Notes: generated from the letters alone by a model not told the origin. Shown: positions 16,793 to 26,904, numbered from the stretch's first letter. The stretch is DNA of 64,000 nt from Bacteroidales bacterium (GCA_017651425.1 JAGCCZ010000005.1:1-64000); one strand, 5' to 3'. Made by a program: numbers and translations.

Positions 16793-18007
16793 CTACTGCA
16801 CTTTCGCAATATTGATGATCACCTCGGCGGCCTTGACCATCGATTCCATGGGCACATATTCGTACTTGCCGTGGAAATTGTGTCCGCCCGCGAAAATATT
16901 GGGGCAGGGAAGCCCGCGGAAGGAGAGGTTGGCGCCGTCGGTGCCGCCGCGAATGGGTTGCACCACCGGTTTCACACCCGCCTGCTCCATAGCGCGAATG
17001 GCGCGCTCCACCACATGGAAGACAGGCTCCACCTTCTCGCGCATGTTGTAGTACTGGTCCTTGATTTCACACGTCAAGCGATTGTTATACTTGATGTTGA
17101 GGAAATTCACGATATCTTGCATCATTTTTTTCTTATCCTCGAACTTCTGGCGATCGTGGTCGCGGATGATGTAGTTGAGCTGGGATTGCTCCACACTGCC
17201 TTCCATGTGGATAAGAAGGAAGAAGCCCTCATAGTCCTGCGTGTATTGCGGACGCTCAAACTCCGGCAGCATGCCGTTGAGTTCCATGGCGATGAGCTGG
17301 GAATTGACCATTTTGTTCTTGGCATATCCCGGGTGGATGTTGCGGCCCTGGATTTTGATGACGGCGGAGGCGGCATTGAAATTCTCGTACTCCAGCTCGC
17401 CGATGGCGCCGCCGTCCATGGTGTAGGCGAAATCGCACCCGAACTTTTCCGTGTTGAAATACTTGACACCCTGGCCTATCTCCTCATCAGGCGTGAAACC
17501 CACCTTGATGGGGCCGTGCTTGATTTCAGGATGCTGGAGGAGGTATTCCATGGCGCAGACAATCTCGGCCATGCCGGCTTTGTCGTCGGCACCGAGCAAC
17601 GTCTTGCCGTCGGTGGTGAGCAGCGTTTGTCCTTTATAGCCAGCCAATTCCGGGAAGTCCGCCAATGTGAGGCAGGTGTTACTCTCGGCGTCCAAAACAA
17701 TGTCTTTGCCATCATAGTTCTCGATGATGCGCGGGGCGGCGATGCCCGGCATGTCGGGAGCTGTGTCCATGTGGGCGATGAAACCGATGACAGGGGTTTT
17801 CGCATCGGTATTGGCAGGCAACAGTGCTGTCACATAGCCATATTCGTCCTTGGCCACCTCACTCATACCAATGGCCTTGAGTTCCTCAACCATAACGTCG
17901 GCGAAATCCATCAAGGCTTTGGTGGAGGGATATGATTCCGAAGTTTCATCGGAAGTGGTGGCATAAGAAATGTACTTGGAGAAGCGGGAAAGCAGTTTTT
18001 CTTTCAT
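16793..18007 (-). CDS. pepT: Peptidase T (tripeptide aminopeptidase, M20)
   Basis: 404-residue dizinc peptidase that removes the N-terminal residue of tripeptides in the cytoplasm. M20 metal-site motifs are present: IAHMDTAPD (His and Asp), LGADDKAGMAEIV (bridging Asp), TPDEEIGQG (catalytic Glu and ligand Glu), AYTMDGG and a C-terminal His in GGHNFHGKYE. Length matches PepT (about 408). It has its own promoter 52 bases upstream. Confidence 0.96.
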   Translation of the reverse strand: MKEKLLSRFSKYISYATTSDETSESYPSTKALMDFADVMVEELKAIGMSEVAKDEYGYVTALLPANTDAKTPVIGFIAHMDTAPDMPGIAAPRIIENYDGKDIVLDAESNTCLTLADFPELAGYKGQTLLTTDGKTLLGADDKAGMAEIVCAMEYLLQHPEIKHGPIKVGFTPDEEIGQGVKYFNTEKFGCDFAYTMDGGAIGELEYENFNAASAVIKIQGRNIHPGYAKNKMVNSQLIAMELNGMLPEFERPQYTQDYEGFFLLIHMEGSVEQSQLNYIIRDHDRQKFEDKKKMMQDIVNFLNIKYNNRLTCEIKDQYYNMREKVEPVFHVVERAIRAMEQAGVKPVVQPIRGGTDGANLSFRGLPCPNIFAGGHNFHGKYEYVPMESMVKAAEVIINIAKVQ

Positions 18008-18059
18008 ATTATGATATTTTTAAATGAATAATCCAAAAGAATACACTTTTTGAGGGGCG

Positions 18060-18067
18060 CAAACATA
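18060..18067 (-). promoter_or_regulatory. Promoter -7 element for pepT
   Basis: TATGTTTG on the minus strand followed by CGCCC; leader of about 50 bases. Confidence 0.55.
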
Positions 18068-18120
18068 CACAAAAAAATTGGATTTTAGAAATGTTTCTCC
18101 ATCAGGCAAAATGATTTTTG

Positions 18121-18128
18121 TATTTTTG
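18121..18128 (+). promoter_or_regulatory. Promoter -7 element for endonuclease I
   Basis: TATTTTTG followed by CCGCTCC, only 16 bases before ATG 18145, so the mRNA leader must be very short. Confidence 0.65.
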
Positions 18129-18144
18129 CCGCTCCTTGCAAGTC

Positions 18145-19227
18145 ATGGCTATGAAATATCGCATTTTCCTTTTCTGTCTGTTGGCAAGCTGCTTTGTTCG
18201 GGCCCAGGTGCCGTCCGGCTACTACAGCACTGCCGACAATCAGGGCGGCCAAGCCCTTCGCTATTCTCTGTATAACATCATCAAAAGCCACTCCTCACTG
18301 AGCTACAGCGCTTTGTGGGACGCGTTCTATTCCACGGACGCCCGGCCCGACAACGGCAAAGTTTGGGACATATACTCTGACAATCCCACCGGAACCACCG
18401 CCTACTATTATACTTTCGGCAGCGACCAGTGCGGCAACTACTCCGGTGAGGGCGACTGCTATAACCGCGAGCATTCGGTGCCCAAGAGCTGGTTCAACGA
18501 CCAAACGCCCATGTACACAGACCTCTTTCACCTCTACCCCACCGACGGTTGGGTGAACAACAAGCGCGGGAACCTGCCGCTGGGGGAAGTTTCCAACCCC
18601 ACCTGGACCAGCACCAACGGCTCCAAGGTCGGACCTTGCACCACAACCGGATACAGCGGCACTGTGTTCGAGCCCATCGATGCCTACAAGGGCGATCTGG
18701 CCCGCACCTATCTCTATATGACGGTGTGCTACATGGACAAAAAACTGGACTACGAGCAGTCCATGTTCACCAAGGGATCCTTGCAGCCATGGGCACTGCA
18801 GATGATGCTGCGCTGGCACGAGCAAGACCCTGTCAGCCAAAAAGAGATAGACCGCAACAATGCCGTCTATGCCCTGCAAGGGAACCGCAACCCCTTCATC
18901 GATTTTCCAGAGCTTGCGGGCAAGATTTACGGAGCGGATTCCGTCAACCTGTTTCATCCCAACGGCATAGAGGAGTGGGCTAACCCGTCGCGATGGCTGC
19001 TCTATCCCGTGCCCGCCACCGACCATGTCACGCTGGTGCCACCCACGCTTACGGAAACCGATGTGCTGATACAGGTAATAGACATCACGGGGCGGATGAT
19101 GTGGCAGAATACTTTCACACCTGCAGAACGCTACACAATACCCGTCAACACCCTGCCCGCCGGCATCTATGTGCTTCGGGTTTCCAATAATCAGATGCTG
19201 TTTTCCATGAAGATGTTGGTGGATTAA
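18145..19227 (+). CDS. Secreted endonuclease I with type IX sorting domain
   Basis: 360-residue secreted nuclease of the EndA/NucM (endonuclease I) family, which cuts DNA and RNA non-specifically. The signal peptide (MKYRIFLFCLLASCFVRAQ) leads the catalytic domain with the core NREHSVPKSWF (catalytic His) and DLFHLYPTDGWVNNKRGNLP (Asn and metal-ligand region). The C-terminus (LYPVPATDHVTLV, IQVIDITGRMMW, AGIYVLRVSNN) is a type IX secretion sorting domain. ATG 18145 and ATG 18151 are both possible. Likely role: scavenging nucleotides or degrading extracellular DNA. Confidence 0.92.
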   Translation: MAMKYRIFLFCLLASCFVRAQVPSGYYSTADNQGGQALRYSLYNIIKSHSSLSYSALWDAFYSTDARPDNGKVWDIYSDNPTGTTAYYYTFGSDQCGNYSGEGDCYNREHSVPKSWFNDQTPMYTDLFHLYPTDGWVNNKRGNLPLGEVSNPTWTSTNGSKVGPCTTTGYSGTVFEPIDAYKGDLARTYLYMTVCYMDKKLDYEQSMFTKGSLQPWALQMMLRWHEQDPVSQKEIDRNNAVYALQGNRNPFIDFPELAGKIYGADSVNLFHPNGIEEWANPSRWLLYPVPATDHVTLVPPTLTETDVLIQVIDITGRMMWQNTFTPAERYTIPVNTLPAGIYVLRVSNNQMLFSMKMLVD

Positions 19228-19237
19228 CACCTTGTAC

Positions 19238-19747
19238 CTACAGAAGGTTTTTCACCAAGAAGACGGTCATCACGATGCCGAACACCAATTTGATGAAAGT
19301 ACCCGCCATGAAGCCCATGAAGCTTCCAAAAGCGGAGCGCAGGGCAAGCTTGTCATCCACACTGTTGATCCTTTCGCCAATATAAGCACCCGCAAAAGGC
19401 CCCAACAAGATGCCCACAATGCCGAAAGGCCCGATGGTGATGCCCAAAAACGGCAGCAGGAACACGGAGACGAGCAGTCCGATGGTGCTCCCCTTGGTGC
19501 CGGCAGGCGTGCCGCCAAAGCGTTTGGTACCCCAAGCGGGCACCACATAGTCCAACACGGTAATAACAACCGCCAATACGGCTGTGATGATCAAAAAGGC
19601 CGGGGTGAAATCTTCGTCGAACTTGGTAAAGCTCTGCAGCAGAACGGCGAGCCACGCAAAAGGAGGTCCCGGCAGGCCGGGCACAATTGCACCCACAATG
19701 CCGATGATGGCGCAGAGAATGGCGAAAATGACGAGAACAATATCCAT
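19238..19747 (-). CDS. DUF456 membrane protein
   Basis: 169-residue inner-membrane protein with about four or five hydrophobic segments rich in Gly and Pro (IIGIVGAIVPGLPGPPFAWL, then GITIGPFGIVGILLGPFAGA), the DUF456 glycine-zipper pattern. Biochemical role not established. ATG 19747 chosen; the extra 14 residues upstream are unlike the family. Convergent with the endonuclease (10 bases apart) and starting 10 bases after folP, so co-transcribed with it. Confidence 0.85.
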   Translation of the reverse strand: MDIVLVIFAILCAIIGIVGAIVPGLPGPPFAWLAVLLQSFTKFDEDFTPAFLIITAVLAVVITVLDYVVPAWGTKRFGGTPAGTKGSTIGLLVSVFLLPFLGITIGPFGIVGILLGPFAGAYIGERINSVDDKLALRSAFGSFMGFMAGTFIKLVFGIVMTVFLVKNLL

Positions 19748-19757
19748 TTTTAATGTA

Positions 19758-20603
19758 TTATTTGGCCGACGCGCACAGGAGGCCCGCACATACCAATTTC
19801 CTGACTTCCACCGCCTCCTTCACATCATGCACCCGCAAGATGGCGGCGCCGTGTTCGAGGGCGAGGGTGTTGAGCACCGTGGTGCCATTCAAGGCATGTT
19901 CGGGAGTGGTGTTTAATAATTTATAAATCATTGATTTTCTTGAGATCCCAACCAGTATTGGCAAGTCAAAAACCTTGAACGCCTCCAAATTGCGCATCAG
20001 AAAGTAGTTCTGTTCCAATGTCTTGCCGAAGCCAAAGCCCGGGTCGATGACGATGTCGTGGACATGGGCGGCGTGCAACTTGGCGATCTGTTCCCCGAAG
20101 AAACGCAGCATGTCGGCGAGAATGTCATCGTACTGCGTGCATTGCTGCATCTTGTCGGGTTTTGCGGGGGTGTGCATGAGCACGTAGGGCACCTGCATCT
20201 CGCCGATGGCGGGAATCATGTCGGGGTCGAAGGTGCCGCCGGAGATGTCGTTGATCATGTCGGCGCCTTCCCGCACGGCCGTGCGCGCCACGGAGGCACG
20301 CCAAGTGTCGATGGAGACAACGGCCTCCGGGAACGAGGCCTTCACGGTCGCCACCGCTTGCCGGACGCGGTTCTCCTCCTCCTCTGCGGGCAGTTCCTGC
20401 GCCCCGGGGCGCGTGGACATGGCACCGATGTCGATGATGTCGGCACCGTCACGGAGCATCTCCCCCGCACGCTCTGTCATGGCCGATTCAGAACGATAAC
20501 GGCCCCCGTCATAGAATGAGTCATCCGTAACGTTCAGGATACCCATGATCAGCGGAGAGTCCAAAGACTGGAGGGTCTGGGAAAAATTGATGAAATGTGG
20601 CAT
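19758..20603 (-). CDS. folP: Dihydropteroate synthase
   Basis: 281-residue TIM-barrel enzyme of folate synthesis joining p-aminobenzoate to the pterin diphosphate; target of sulfonamides. Pterin-site signature MGILNVTDDSFYDGG and DIGAMSTRPGA near the N-terminus, SIDTWRA, NDISGG, DPGFGFGKT and GISRKSMI further on. ATG 20603 sits 29 bases after its promoter; the longer frame upstream overlaps the pruA end and is not coding. Confidence 0.96.
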   Translation of the reverse strand: MPHFINFSQTLQSLDSPLIMGILNVTDDSFYDGGRYRSESAMTERAGEMLRDGADIIDIGAMSTRPGAQELPAEEEENRVRQAVATVKASFPEAVVSIDTWRASVARTAVREGADMINDISGGTFDPDMIPAIGEMQVPYVLMHTPAKPDKMQQCTQYDDILADMLRFFGEQIAKLHAAHVHDIVIDPGFGFGKTLEQNYFLMRNLEAFKVFDLPILVGISRKSMIYKLLNTTPEHALNGTTVLNTLALEHGAAILRVHDVKEAVEVRKLVCAGLLCASAK

Positions 20604-20631
20604 AGTCCCTAAGGGTTTTCTTCGAAGGCCG

Positions 20632-20639
20632 CAAAAATA
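20632..20639 (-). promoter_or_regulatory. Promoter -7 element for folP
   Basis: TATTTTTG on the minus strand followed by CGGCC, 28 bases before the start codon. Confidence 0.6.
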
Positions 20640-20710
20640 ACAAAAAAGTAGAGGCACACGGTCGTGAGCCTCTACATGATATTTGTGTTTGCAAAATGTG
20701 TACGATGGCG

Positions 20711-22339
20711 TTATTTTGCCAAGAAGGGATAGCCGTAATCGGTGGCAGGGACGAATGTCTCCTTGATGCAGCGGGCGCTGATCCAACGCACGAGGTTGAG
20801 CATGCTGCCGGCCTTGTCGTTGGTGCCGGAAGCGCGTGCCCCGCCGAAAGGTTGGCAACCCACCACGGCGCCGGTCGGCTTGTCGTTGATGTAGAAATTA
20901 CCAGCGGCGTGACGCAGGATGTTTTCGGCTTGGATGATGGCATAGCGGTCGCGGGCAATGATGGAACCCGTGAGTGCATACGGAGAAGTCTCGTCGCAGA
21001 TATGCAGCATCTCCTCATACTTGTCATCCTCATACACATAAACGGTGATAACCGGTCCGAAGATCTCCTCGCGGATAGACTCGTAGTCGGGAGTCTTGGC
21101 CACAATGATGGTCGGCTCCACGAAGTAGCCCACCGTCTTGTCATACAGGCCGCCCAGCACGATTTCGGCATCCGGGGAAGCCTTGGCGCGGTCGATGTAT
21201 CCAGCGATATTGTCGAAGGATTTCTCATCGATGACGGCGTTGATAAAGTTGGAGAAGTCGCGGACATCGCCCATCTTCACGGTGGTCATCATCTCCTTGA
21301 TGTGGTTCAAGGTCTCTTCCCAAATTGACTTGGGCACGTATGCGCGGGAAGCGGCGGAGCACTTTTGGCCCTGGTACTCGAAGGCACCACGGAGGATGGC
21401 CACGGCCAATTCGCGTGCGGGAGCGGTCTTGTGTGCAAAGATGAAGTCCTTGCCACCCGTCTCGCCGACAATCTTCGGATAGGTGTTATAGATGTCAATG
21501 TTCTGTCCGATCAGCTTCCAGAAGCTCTTGAATGTGGAGGTGCTGCCCGTGAAGTGGATGCCGGCCAAGTGCGGAGACTTGAAGGCGACCTCGCTGATGA
21601 CGGAACCGCTGCCCGGGAGGAAGTTGATGACGCCGTCGGGAAGACCGGCCTCTTGCAACAGTTTCATGAGGTAGTAGTTGGAGAGGATGGCGGTGGTGGA
21701 CGGCTTCCAGATGGTCACATTGCCCATCAAGGCAGGAGCCACGTTCAAGTTCAGCGCAATGGAGGTGAAGTTGAACGGCGTGATGGCATACACGAAGCCT
21801 TCCATGCCGCGGTACTCGTTGCGGTTGAGCACCGTATGGTCGGAAATGGGCTGCTGACCGTACAGCTGCGATGCGAAATAGGTGTTGAAACGCAAAAAGT
21901 CGATGGCTTCGCACGGGCAGTCGATTTCGGCTTGGTAAGGGCTTTTGCCCTGACCCAACATGCAGGCGGCGTTCAAGATATATCTGTACTTGGTGGCCAA
22001 CAGTTCGGCAGCTTTCATCATGATGGAAGCTCTCTGAATCCAGGGCATCTCTTCCCAGTCTTTCTTGGCAGCCATGGCTGCGTCAATAGCCATTTGCACC
22101 TCCTTTTTGCCTACCTTGTGGTAGTTGGCCAGCACGTGGGCATGCTCGGTGGGCATGACAACCTTGCCCATGTCGCCCGTTCTCACCTCTTTTCCGCCAA
22201 TGATCAGGGGGATTTCGATGACTTGGTTGTACTGTCTGTCCAATTCGGCCTGGAGCAGCTTGCGCTCCGGAGAGCCAGGTGCGTATGAATAGACCGGTTC
22301 GTTTTTGGGTTCTCTGAACTCGTAATTTGCGTTGTTCAT
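20711..22339 (-). CDS. pruA: L-glutamate gamma-semialdehyde (1-pyrroline-5-carboxylate) dehydrogenase
   Basis: 542-residue aldehyde dehydrogenase of the stand-alone P5C dehydrogenase type, oxidising glutamate semialdehyde to glutamate with NAD in proline or arginine breakdown. Features: N-terminal arm (NEPVYSYAPGSPERK), NAD-site region, catalytic Glu in VGETGGKDF, catalytic Cys in YQGQKCSAASRAYVP and the C-terminal PFGGARASGTNDKAG. Length matches the family. No proline dehydrogenase lies nearby. Confidence 0.95.
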   Translation of the reverse strand: MNNANYEFREPKNEPVYSYAPGSPERKLLQAELDRQYNQVIEIPLIIGGKEVRTGDMGKVVMPTEHAHVLANYHKVGKKEVQMAIDAAMAAKKDWEEMPWIQRASIMMKAAELLATKYRYILNAACMLGQGKSPYQAEIDCPCEAIDFLRFNTYFASQLYGQQPISDHTVLNRNEYRGMEGFVYAITPFNFTSIALNLNVAPALMGNVTIWKPSTTAILSNYYLMKLLQEAGLPDGVINFLPGSGSVISEVAFKSPHLAGIHFTGSTSTFKSFWKLIGQNIDIYNTYPKIVGETGGKDFIFAHKTAPARELAVAILRGAFEYQGQKCSAASRAYVPKSIWEETLNHIKEMMTTVKMGDVRDFSNFINAVIDEKSFDNIAGYIDRAKASPDAEIVLGGLYDKTVGYFVEPTIIVAKTPDYESIREEIFGPVITVYVYEDDKYEEMLHICDETSPYALTGSIIARDRYAIIQAENILRHAAGNFYINDKPTGAVVGCQPFGGARASGTNDKAGSMLNLVRWISARCIKETFVPATDYGYPFLAK

Positions 22340-22407
22340 ATACGATAACTATTTAAGGTTAATAAAATGAGTTTTTAATAACGGATTATTCTTTTTATTA
22401 TGTGAAA

Positions 22408-22917
22408 TCAATAAAGTTTTTGCACATCAGCCTTGAGCAGGGCCATGGCCTGTTGTACGACGGGCTTCTCGGCGGCGGCGGTCAGCAGGGCCTCCGCAAA
22501 CATCAGCGAGTCGGCGTTCGGGTCAAAAGTGCCTGCCACGGCGTTGATGATGTCGATAATGTCATCCTTCGCGTCACTTACCTTGTTCCATACGGGTGTG
22601 GAGATGTAGATCTGCTGCGAAAGGTTGTGCTCAAACTCGGAGCGGATGGCTGTGAGCAGAAGGTTCTGCTCCTGTCCCACGCTCAGCCCCTGGCTGTGGA
22701 TGCGCATCACCAGCTGGTTAGGCTCTATGCGCTCTAAAAAAAGCGCCATGCGCTCGTAGGCCTGCAACCTCAACGGCAGCACCACGCCCATCGCGTCCTT
22801 GTTTTTTTCCATGGACTTGAGTTGCAAGACATGGTTGGACCACATCTTATAGACGGCAACGACGGTGCCGAGCAACAGGGCGGCGACAATCAGGATGACA
22901 ATTGCTGTACTGGTCAT
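22408..22917 (-). CDS. Single-pass membrane protein of unknown function
   Basis: 169-residue protein with one N-terminal membrane segment (AIVILIVAALLLGTVVAVY) and a soluble helical remainder with an Arg/Glu-rich stretch (PLRLQAYERMALFLERIEP) and VGQEQNLLLTAIRSEFEHNL. No domain recognised; similar orphans are common in Bacteroidota. It lies between glutamine synthetase and pruA on the same strand, separated from the former by a perfect palindrome. Confidence 0.75.
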   Translation of the reverse strand: MTSTAIVILIVAALLLGTVVAVYKMWSNHVLQLKSMEKNKDAMGVVLPLRLQAYERMALFLERIEPNQLVMRIHSQGLSVGQEQNLLLTAIRSEFEHNLSQQIYISTPVWNKVSDAKDDIIDIINAVAGTFDPNADSLMFAEALLTAAAEKPVVQQAMALLKADVQKLY

Positions 22918-22931
22918 TGTTTGGGTTTTTA

Positions 22932-22961
22932 TGTAGAGACGGGGCGCGCCCCGTCTCTACA
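22932..22961. repeat. 30-base perfect palindrome (REP-like or terminator)
   Basis: Perfect inverted repeat with no loop: the left half is TGTAGAGACGGGGCG and the right half its exact reverse complement. A/T-rich flanks (T run on one side, A run on the other). It lies between the glutamine synthetase stop and the next gene and could end the glnA transcript. The GC core is unlike the flanks, which suggests a mobile REP-type sequence. Confidence 0.75.
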
Positions 22962-22971
22962 ATATGTTTTT

Positions 22972-24480
22972 TTATCCGCAATAGAAATATTCATTGACCA
23001 TTTGGGTCATGACATCAGGGTTCTTAAGGATTTCCTTACGAATATTCTGATCCTTATAGGATTTGAGCTGTTTGACGATATCGTCGATCATCTCGCGGTT
23101 GAAGACACCGTGAGCCTCGAAGATGGCTCTATTCTTGCTCAGTTCGTCGGCGGAATCCCAGCAGGATGCCGGCAGTTGAGCCAAGCTTTCCACGAGCTTC
23201 TGGTTTTCGGGACGATGGATGTCCACATCGACGTAGGTCTTCTCAGCGAAATTGAGGGCGCCCTCCATCTCGAAGCCATGGCGTGCGGCGCAAGCGAGGC
23301 CGGCGAGCAGCAAGTAGATGTCGGCGGAACCGTCCGGGCAGCGGAACTCCACGGTCTGTTTTTGGGAGCGGTCGGCCTTGACAGCCTTCTCCAGCGGGTT
23401 GAGTTCGGCCACAATGTCGTTCTTGTGCGTCCAGCCGAGGGGCACGCGCACGAGCACAGAGCGATTTCTGTCGCCCCAGCAAATGGAGGTCGGAGCCTCC
23501 TGGTGCGGCACGAGGCGGAAATAGGAGGTTGGGTTGGTATTGCCGAAAGCGGTCAGGGAACCGGCGCAGGCCATGTAGCCCGCGATGGCGGTCTTGGCGA
23601 TGGAGTTGAGCTTGCCCTTCGAGACGTATTGGTTTTTGCCCTTTTCATCCACCACGCGGGTGTGAATGTGCAAACCGCTGCCAGCCTTGCCCGTGGTGAT
23701 CTTCGGAGAGAAGGTCACATCGAGGCCGTATTGGTAGGCAAGGTTGCGGATAATCCACTTGGCCAACACGAGTTGGTCAGCGGCTTCGCAAACATCGGTG
23801 ACGAGGAACTCGATTTCGTTCTGCTCATAGATCTTGCCGTTGAGCGTGAAGTTGCCCACCTCGGAGTGACCATACTTGATGAGACCGCCGGCCTTCGCGA
23901 TGTTGTACATGCACTCGGCACGGAAAGCCTCGAATTTCGTGAACGGGGAGGATTCGTGATACCCGCGCTGGTCGGGAATGGTATAGAGCTCTTCGGCATC
24001 GCCGATGACGTAGTACTCCAACTCGCCCATGGCCTGGAAGTACATGCCCGTGACATCGGTGAACGACTTGGCCGCTTTGCGCAGGATGTACTCCGGAGAG
24101 TTTTCCAGCGGTTGACCGTCTTTGTTATAGTAAGAACAGAGGAAAGAAAGCGTGGGAATCTCCGCGAAAGGATGCACGAAAGCCGTGCAGAAGCGCGGGA
24201 TCACATAAAGGTCGGAAGAACCGGCATGGATGAATGCGGGGAAGATGTTGGAGCCGTCCACACGCTCGCCGTTGGAGAGAATCTGGTCCATGTACTCACG
24301 GCTGTGCAAAACAAAGCCCAGGGTTTTGATACGACCGTCGCCTGCCACATAGTGGAAGTTGATCATTTTAATGTCATTTTCCTCGACATATTTCATGATG
24401 TCGGCCTTTGTAAACTCCTTGGGGGACTTTTTCAGATAGTTGACCAAGGGGTTCATGCTCATTGTCGTGTTTTCTTTCAT
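22972..24480 (-). CDS. glnA: Glutamine synthetase
   Basis: 502-residue glutamine synthetase making glutamine from glutamate, ammonia and ATP. The beta-grasp domain opens with NDIKMINFHYVAGDGRIKTLGF. The catalytic domain shows AMGELEYYVIG, GKAGSGLHIHTRV (metal and ammonia site), NPTSYFRLVPHQEAPTSICW and VEFRCPDGSADIYLLLAG. It differs in detail from E. coli GlnA (no adenylylation-loop Tyr motif seen) and is nearer the class found across Bacteroidota. Promoter 36 bases upstream, divergent from metK. Confidence 0.9.
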   Translation of the reverse strand: MKENTTMSMNPLVNYLKKSPKEFTKADIMKYVEENDIKMINFHYVAGDGRIKTLGFVLHSREYMDQILSNGERVDGSNIFPAFIHAGSSDLYVIPRFCTAFVHPFAEIPTLSFLCSYYNKDGQPLENSPEYILRKAAKSFTDVTGMYFQAMGELEYYVIGDAEELYTIPDQRGYHESSPFTKFEAFRAECMYNIAKAGGLIKYGHSEVGNFTLNGKIYEQNEIEFLVTDVCEAADQLVLAKWIIRNLAYQYGLDVTFSPKITTGKAGSGLHIHTRVVDEKGKNQYVSKGKLNSIAKTAIAGYMACAGSLTAFGNTNPTSYFRLVPHQEAPTSICWGDRNRSVLVRVPLGWTHKNDIVAELNPLEKAVKADRSQKQTVEFRCPDGSADIYLLLAGLACAARHGFEMEGALNFAEKTYVDVDIHRPENQKLVESLAQLPASCWDSADELSKNRAIFEAHGVFNREMIDDIVKQLKSYKDQNIRKEILKNPDVMTQMVNEYFYCG

Positions 24481-24515
24481 ATCTATGGTTTTTAAATTTT
24501 GTCAGAATTGGGCGG

Positions 24516-24523
24516 CAAAGATA
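24516..24523 (-). promoter_or_regulatory. Promoter -7 element for glnA
   Basis: TATCTTTG on the minus strand followed by CCGCC, 35 bases before the start codon. Confidence 0.65.
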
Positions 24524-24639
24524 CTAAAAAAAGTGAACGGGAAACATCTGCAATCGCAAACCTTTCCGTTTCAACCCCACAAGAAAACATAACGGGAAAA
24601 AAAGAAAAATCTTATGGTCCGGAAACCAATTATATTTTG

Positions 24640-24647
24640 TACTTTTG
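24640..24647 (+). promoter_or_regulatory. Promoter -7 element for metK
   Basis: TACTTTTG followed by CCGCCGG. It leaves an unusually long leader of about 115 bases before metK, in which the riboswitch-like structure lies. Confidence 0.65.
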
Positions 24648-24657
24648 CCGCCGGAAA

Positions 24658-24710
24658 TCGTGGACAGATTTGTAATGATTGCAACCACTCAAAAAAATGC
24701 TAAAACATTC
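24658..24710 (+). promoter_or_regulatory. Candidate SAM-II-like riboswitch in the metK leader
   Basis: The leader can form a compact H-type pseudoknot. Stem 1 is GTGG (24660-24663) with CCAC (24685-24688). Its loop contains GATTT, AATG (24674-24677) and ATTGCAA. The 3' tail contains ATGCTAAAA and then CATT (24706-24709), which pairs with the loop AATG. Order and key segments (GAUUU, AUUGCA, GCUAAA) resemble the SAM-II/SAM-V aptamer, and metK makes SAM, so feedback control fits. Stem 1 is only 4 pairs and the comparison is from memory. Confidence 0.5.
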
Positions 24711-24770
24711 CGGCTTTGCCCATGATTTTCCGCGCAATTTATTTATTATAAACACTTTAAAACGTTAGTC

Positions 24771-26006
<1,236 letters not shown>

Positions 26007-26025
26007 TATATTGTATAAGACCATC

Positions 26026-26904
26026 GTGAAAGCAGCGCACATATTCCCTGGCCAAGGGGCCCAGCACCCCGGCATGGGAAAAGAGTTATATGACCAGTAT
26101 CCGCTTGCGAAACAACTGTTTGCGCAAGCGGATGCTTGTTTGGGATTCCCCCTCTCGGAAATCATGTTCACGGGCAGCGACGAGGAGCTGACGCAAACCA
26201 AGGTAACCCAGCCTGCCGTATTCCTGCACGCCTACATCGCCCATCGCTGTTTGGCGAAGGAACAGCCCGACATGGTGGCCGGGCATTCGTTGGGCGAGCT
26301 GACCGCGTTAGCCATCGCCGGCTCCCTCGACTTCGAGGAGGGGCTGCGATTGGTGTCACGACGCGCACAAGCCATGCAACGGGTCTGCGAGCTCCAGCCC
26401 TCCGGCATGGTGGCCGTTTTGAATTTCAACGACCAGGTCACCGAACAGGTGTGCGCATCCATCACCGACGACGTGGTGGTCCCCGCCAACTACAACAGTC
26501 CCAAACAGCTGGTAATTTCCGGCACACAGACCGGATTGGAAAAGGCCATGGAAAAACTTGCCGAAAAGGGTGCCCGACGGCTCCTGCCTCTCAATGTCGG
26601 CGGGGCTTTCCACTCCCCGCTGATGCAATCCGCGCAAGAAGAGCTGGCCGCCGCCATCCGGGAGTGCCACTTCACGGCGCCACACTGTCCCGTTTACCAA
26701 AACGTCAGCGCTGCCCCCTCCATCGACCCGGAGAGCATCCAGGAGAACCTGATCGTGCAGCTCACCCATCCCGTGCGATGGATGCAGTCCGTGCGACAGA
26801 TGGTCGCAGACGGTGCCGGACGGTTCGTCGAATTCGGACCCGGAGCGACACTCCAAGGACTTGTAAAAAGAATCAATTCGGAGGTCGAAATTTGCGCCTC
26901 ATAA
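26026..26904 (+). CDS. fabD: ACP S-malonyltransferase
   Basis: 292-residue malonyl-CoA:ACP transacylase of fatty-acid synthesis. IFPGQGAQHPGMG near the N-terminus, nucleophile Ser in AGHSLGELTAL, catalytic His in GGAFHSPLM, and QLTHPVRWMQS at the end. The GTG at 26026 is chosen because V-K-A-A-H-I-F-P-G-Q-G matches the usual family opening; the frame also has a TTG at 26011, only 5 bases after the metK stop. No other fab genes are adjacent, which is unusual but seen in this phylum. Confidence 0.93.
   Translation: MKAAHIFPGQGAQHPGMGKELYDQYPLAKQLFAQADACLGFPLSEIMFTGSDEELTQTKVTQPAVFLHAYIAHRCLAKEQPDMVAGHSLGELTALAIAGSLDFEEGLRLVSRRAQAMQRVCELQPSGMVAVLNFNDQVTEQVCASITDDVVVPANYNSPKQLVISGTQTGLEKAMEKLAEKGARRLLPLNVGGAFHSPLMQSAQEELAAAIRECHFTAPHCPVYQNVSAAPSIDPESIQENLIVQLTHPVRWMQSVRQMVADGAGRFVEFGPGATLQGLVKRINSEVEICAS

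Noticed and set aside
22822-24495. 557-residue open frame on the plus strand opposite glutamine synthetase
   Set aside because: Shadow of glnA; His/Val-rich product without motifs.
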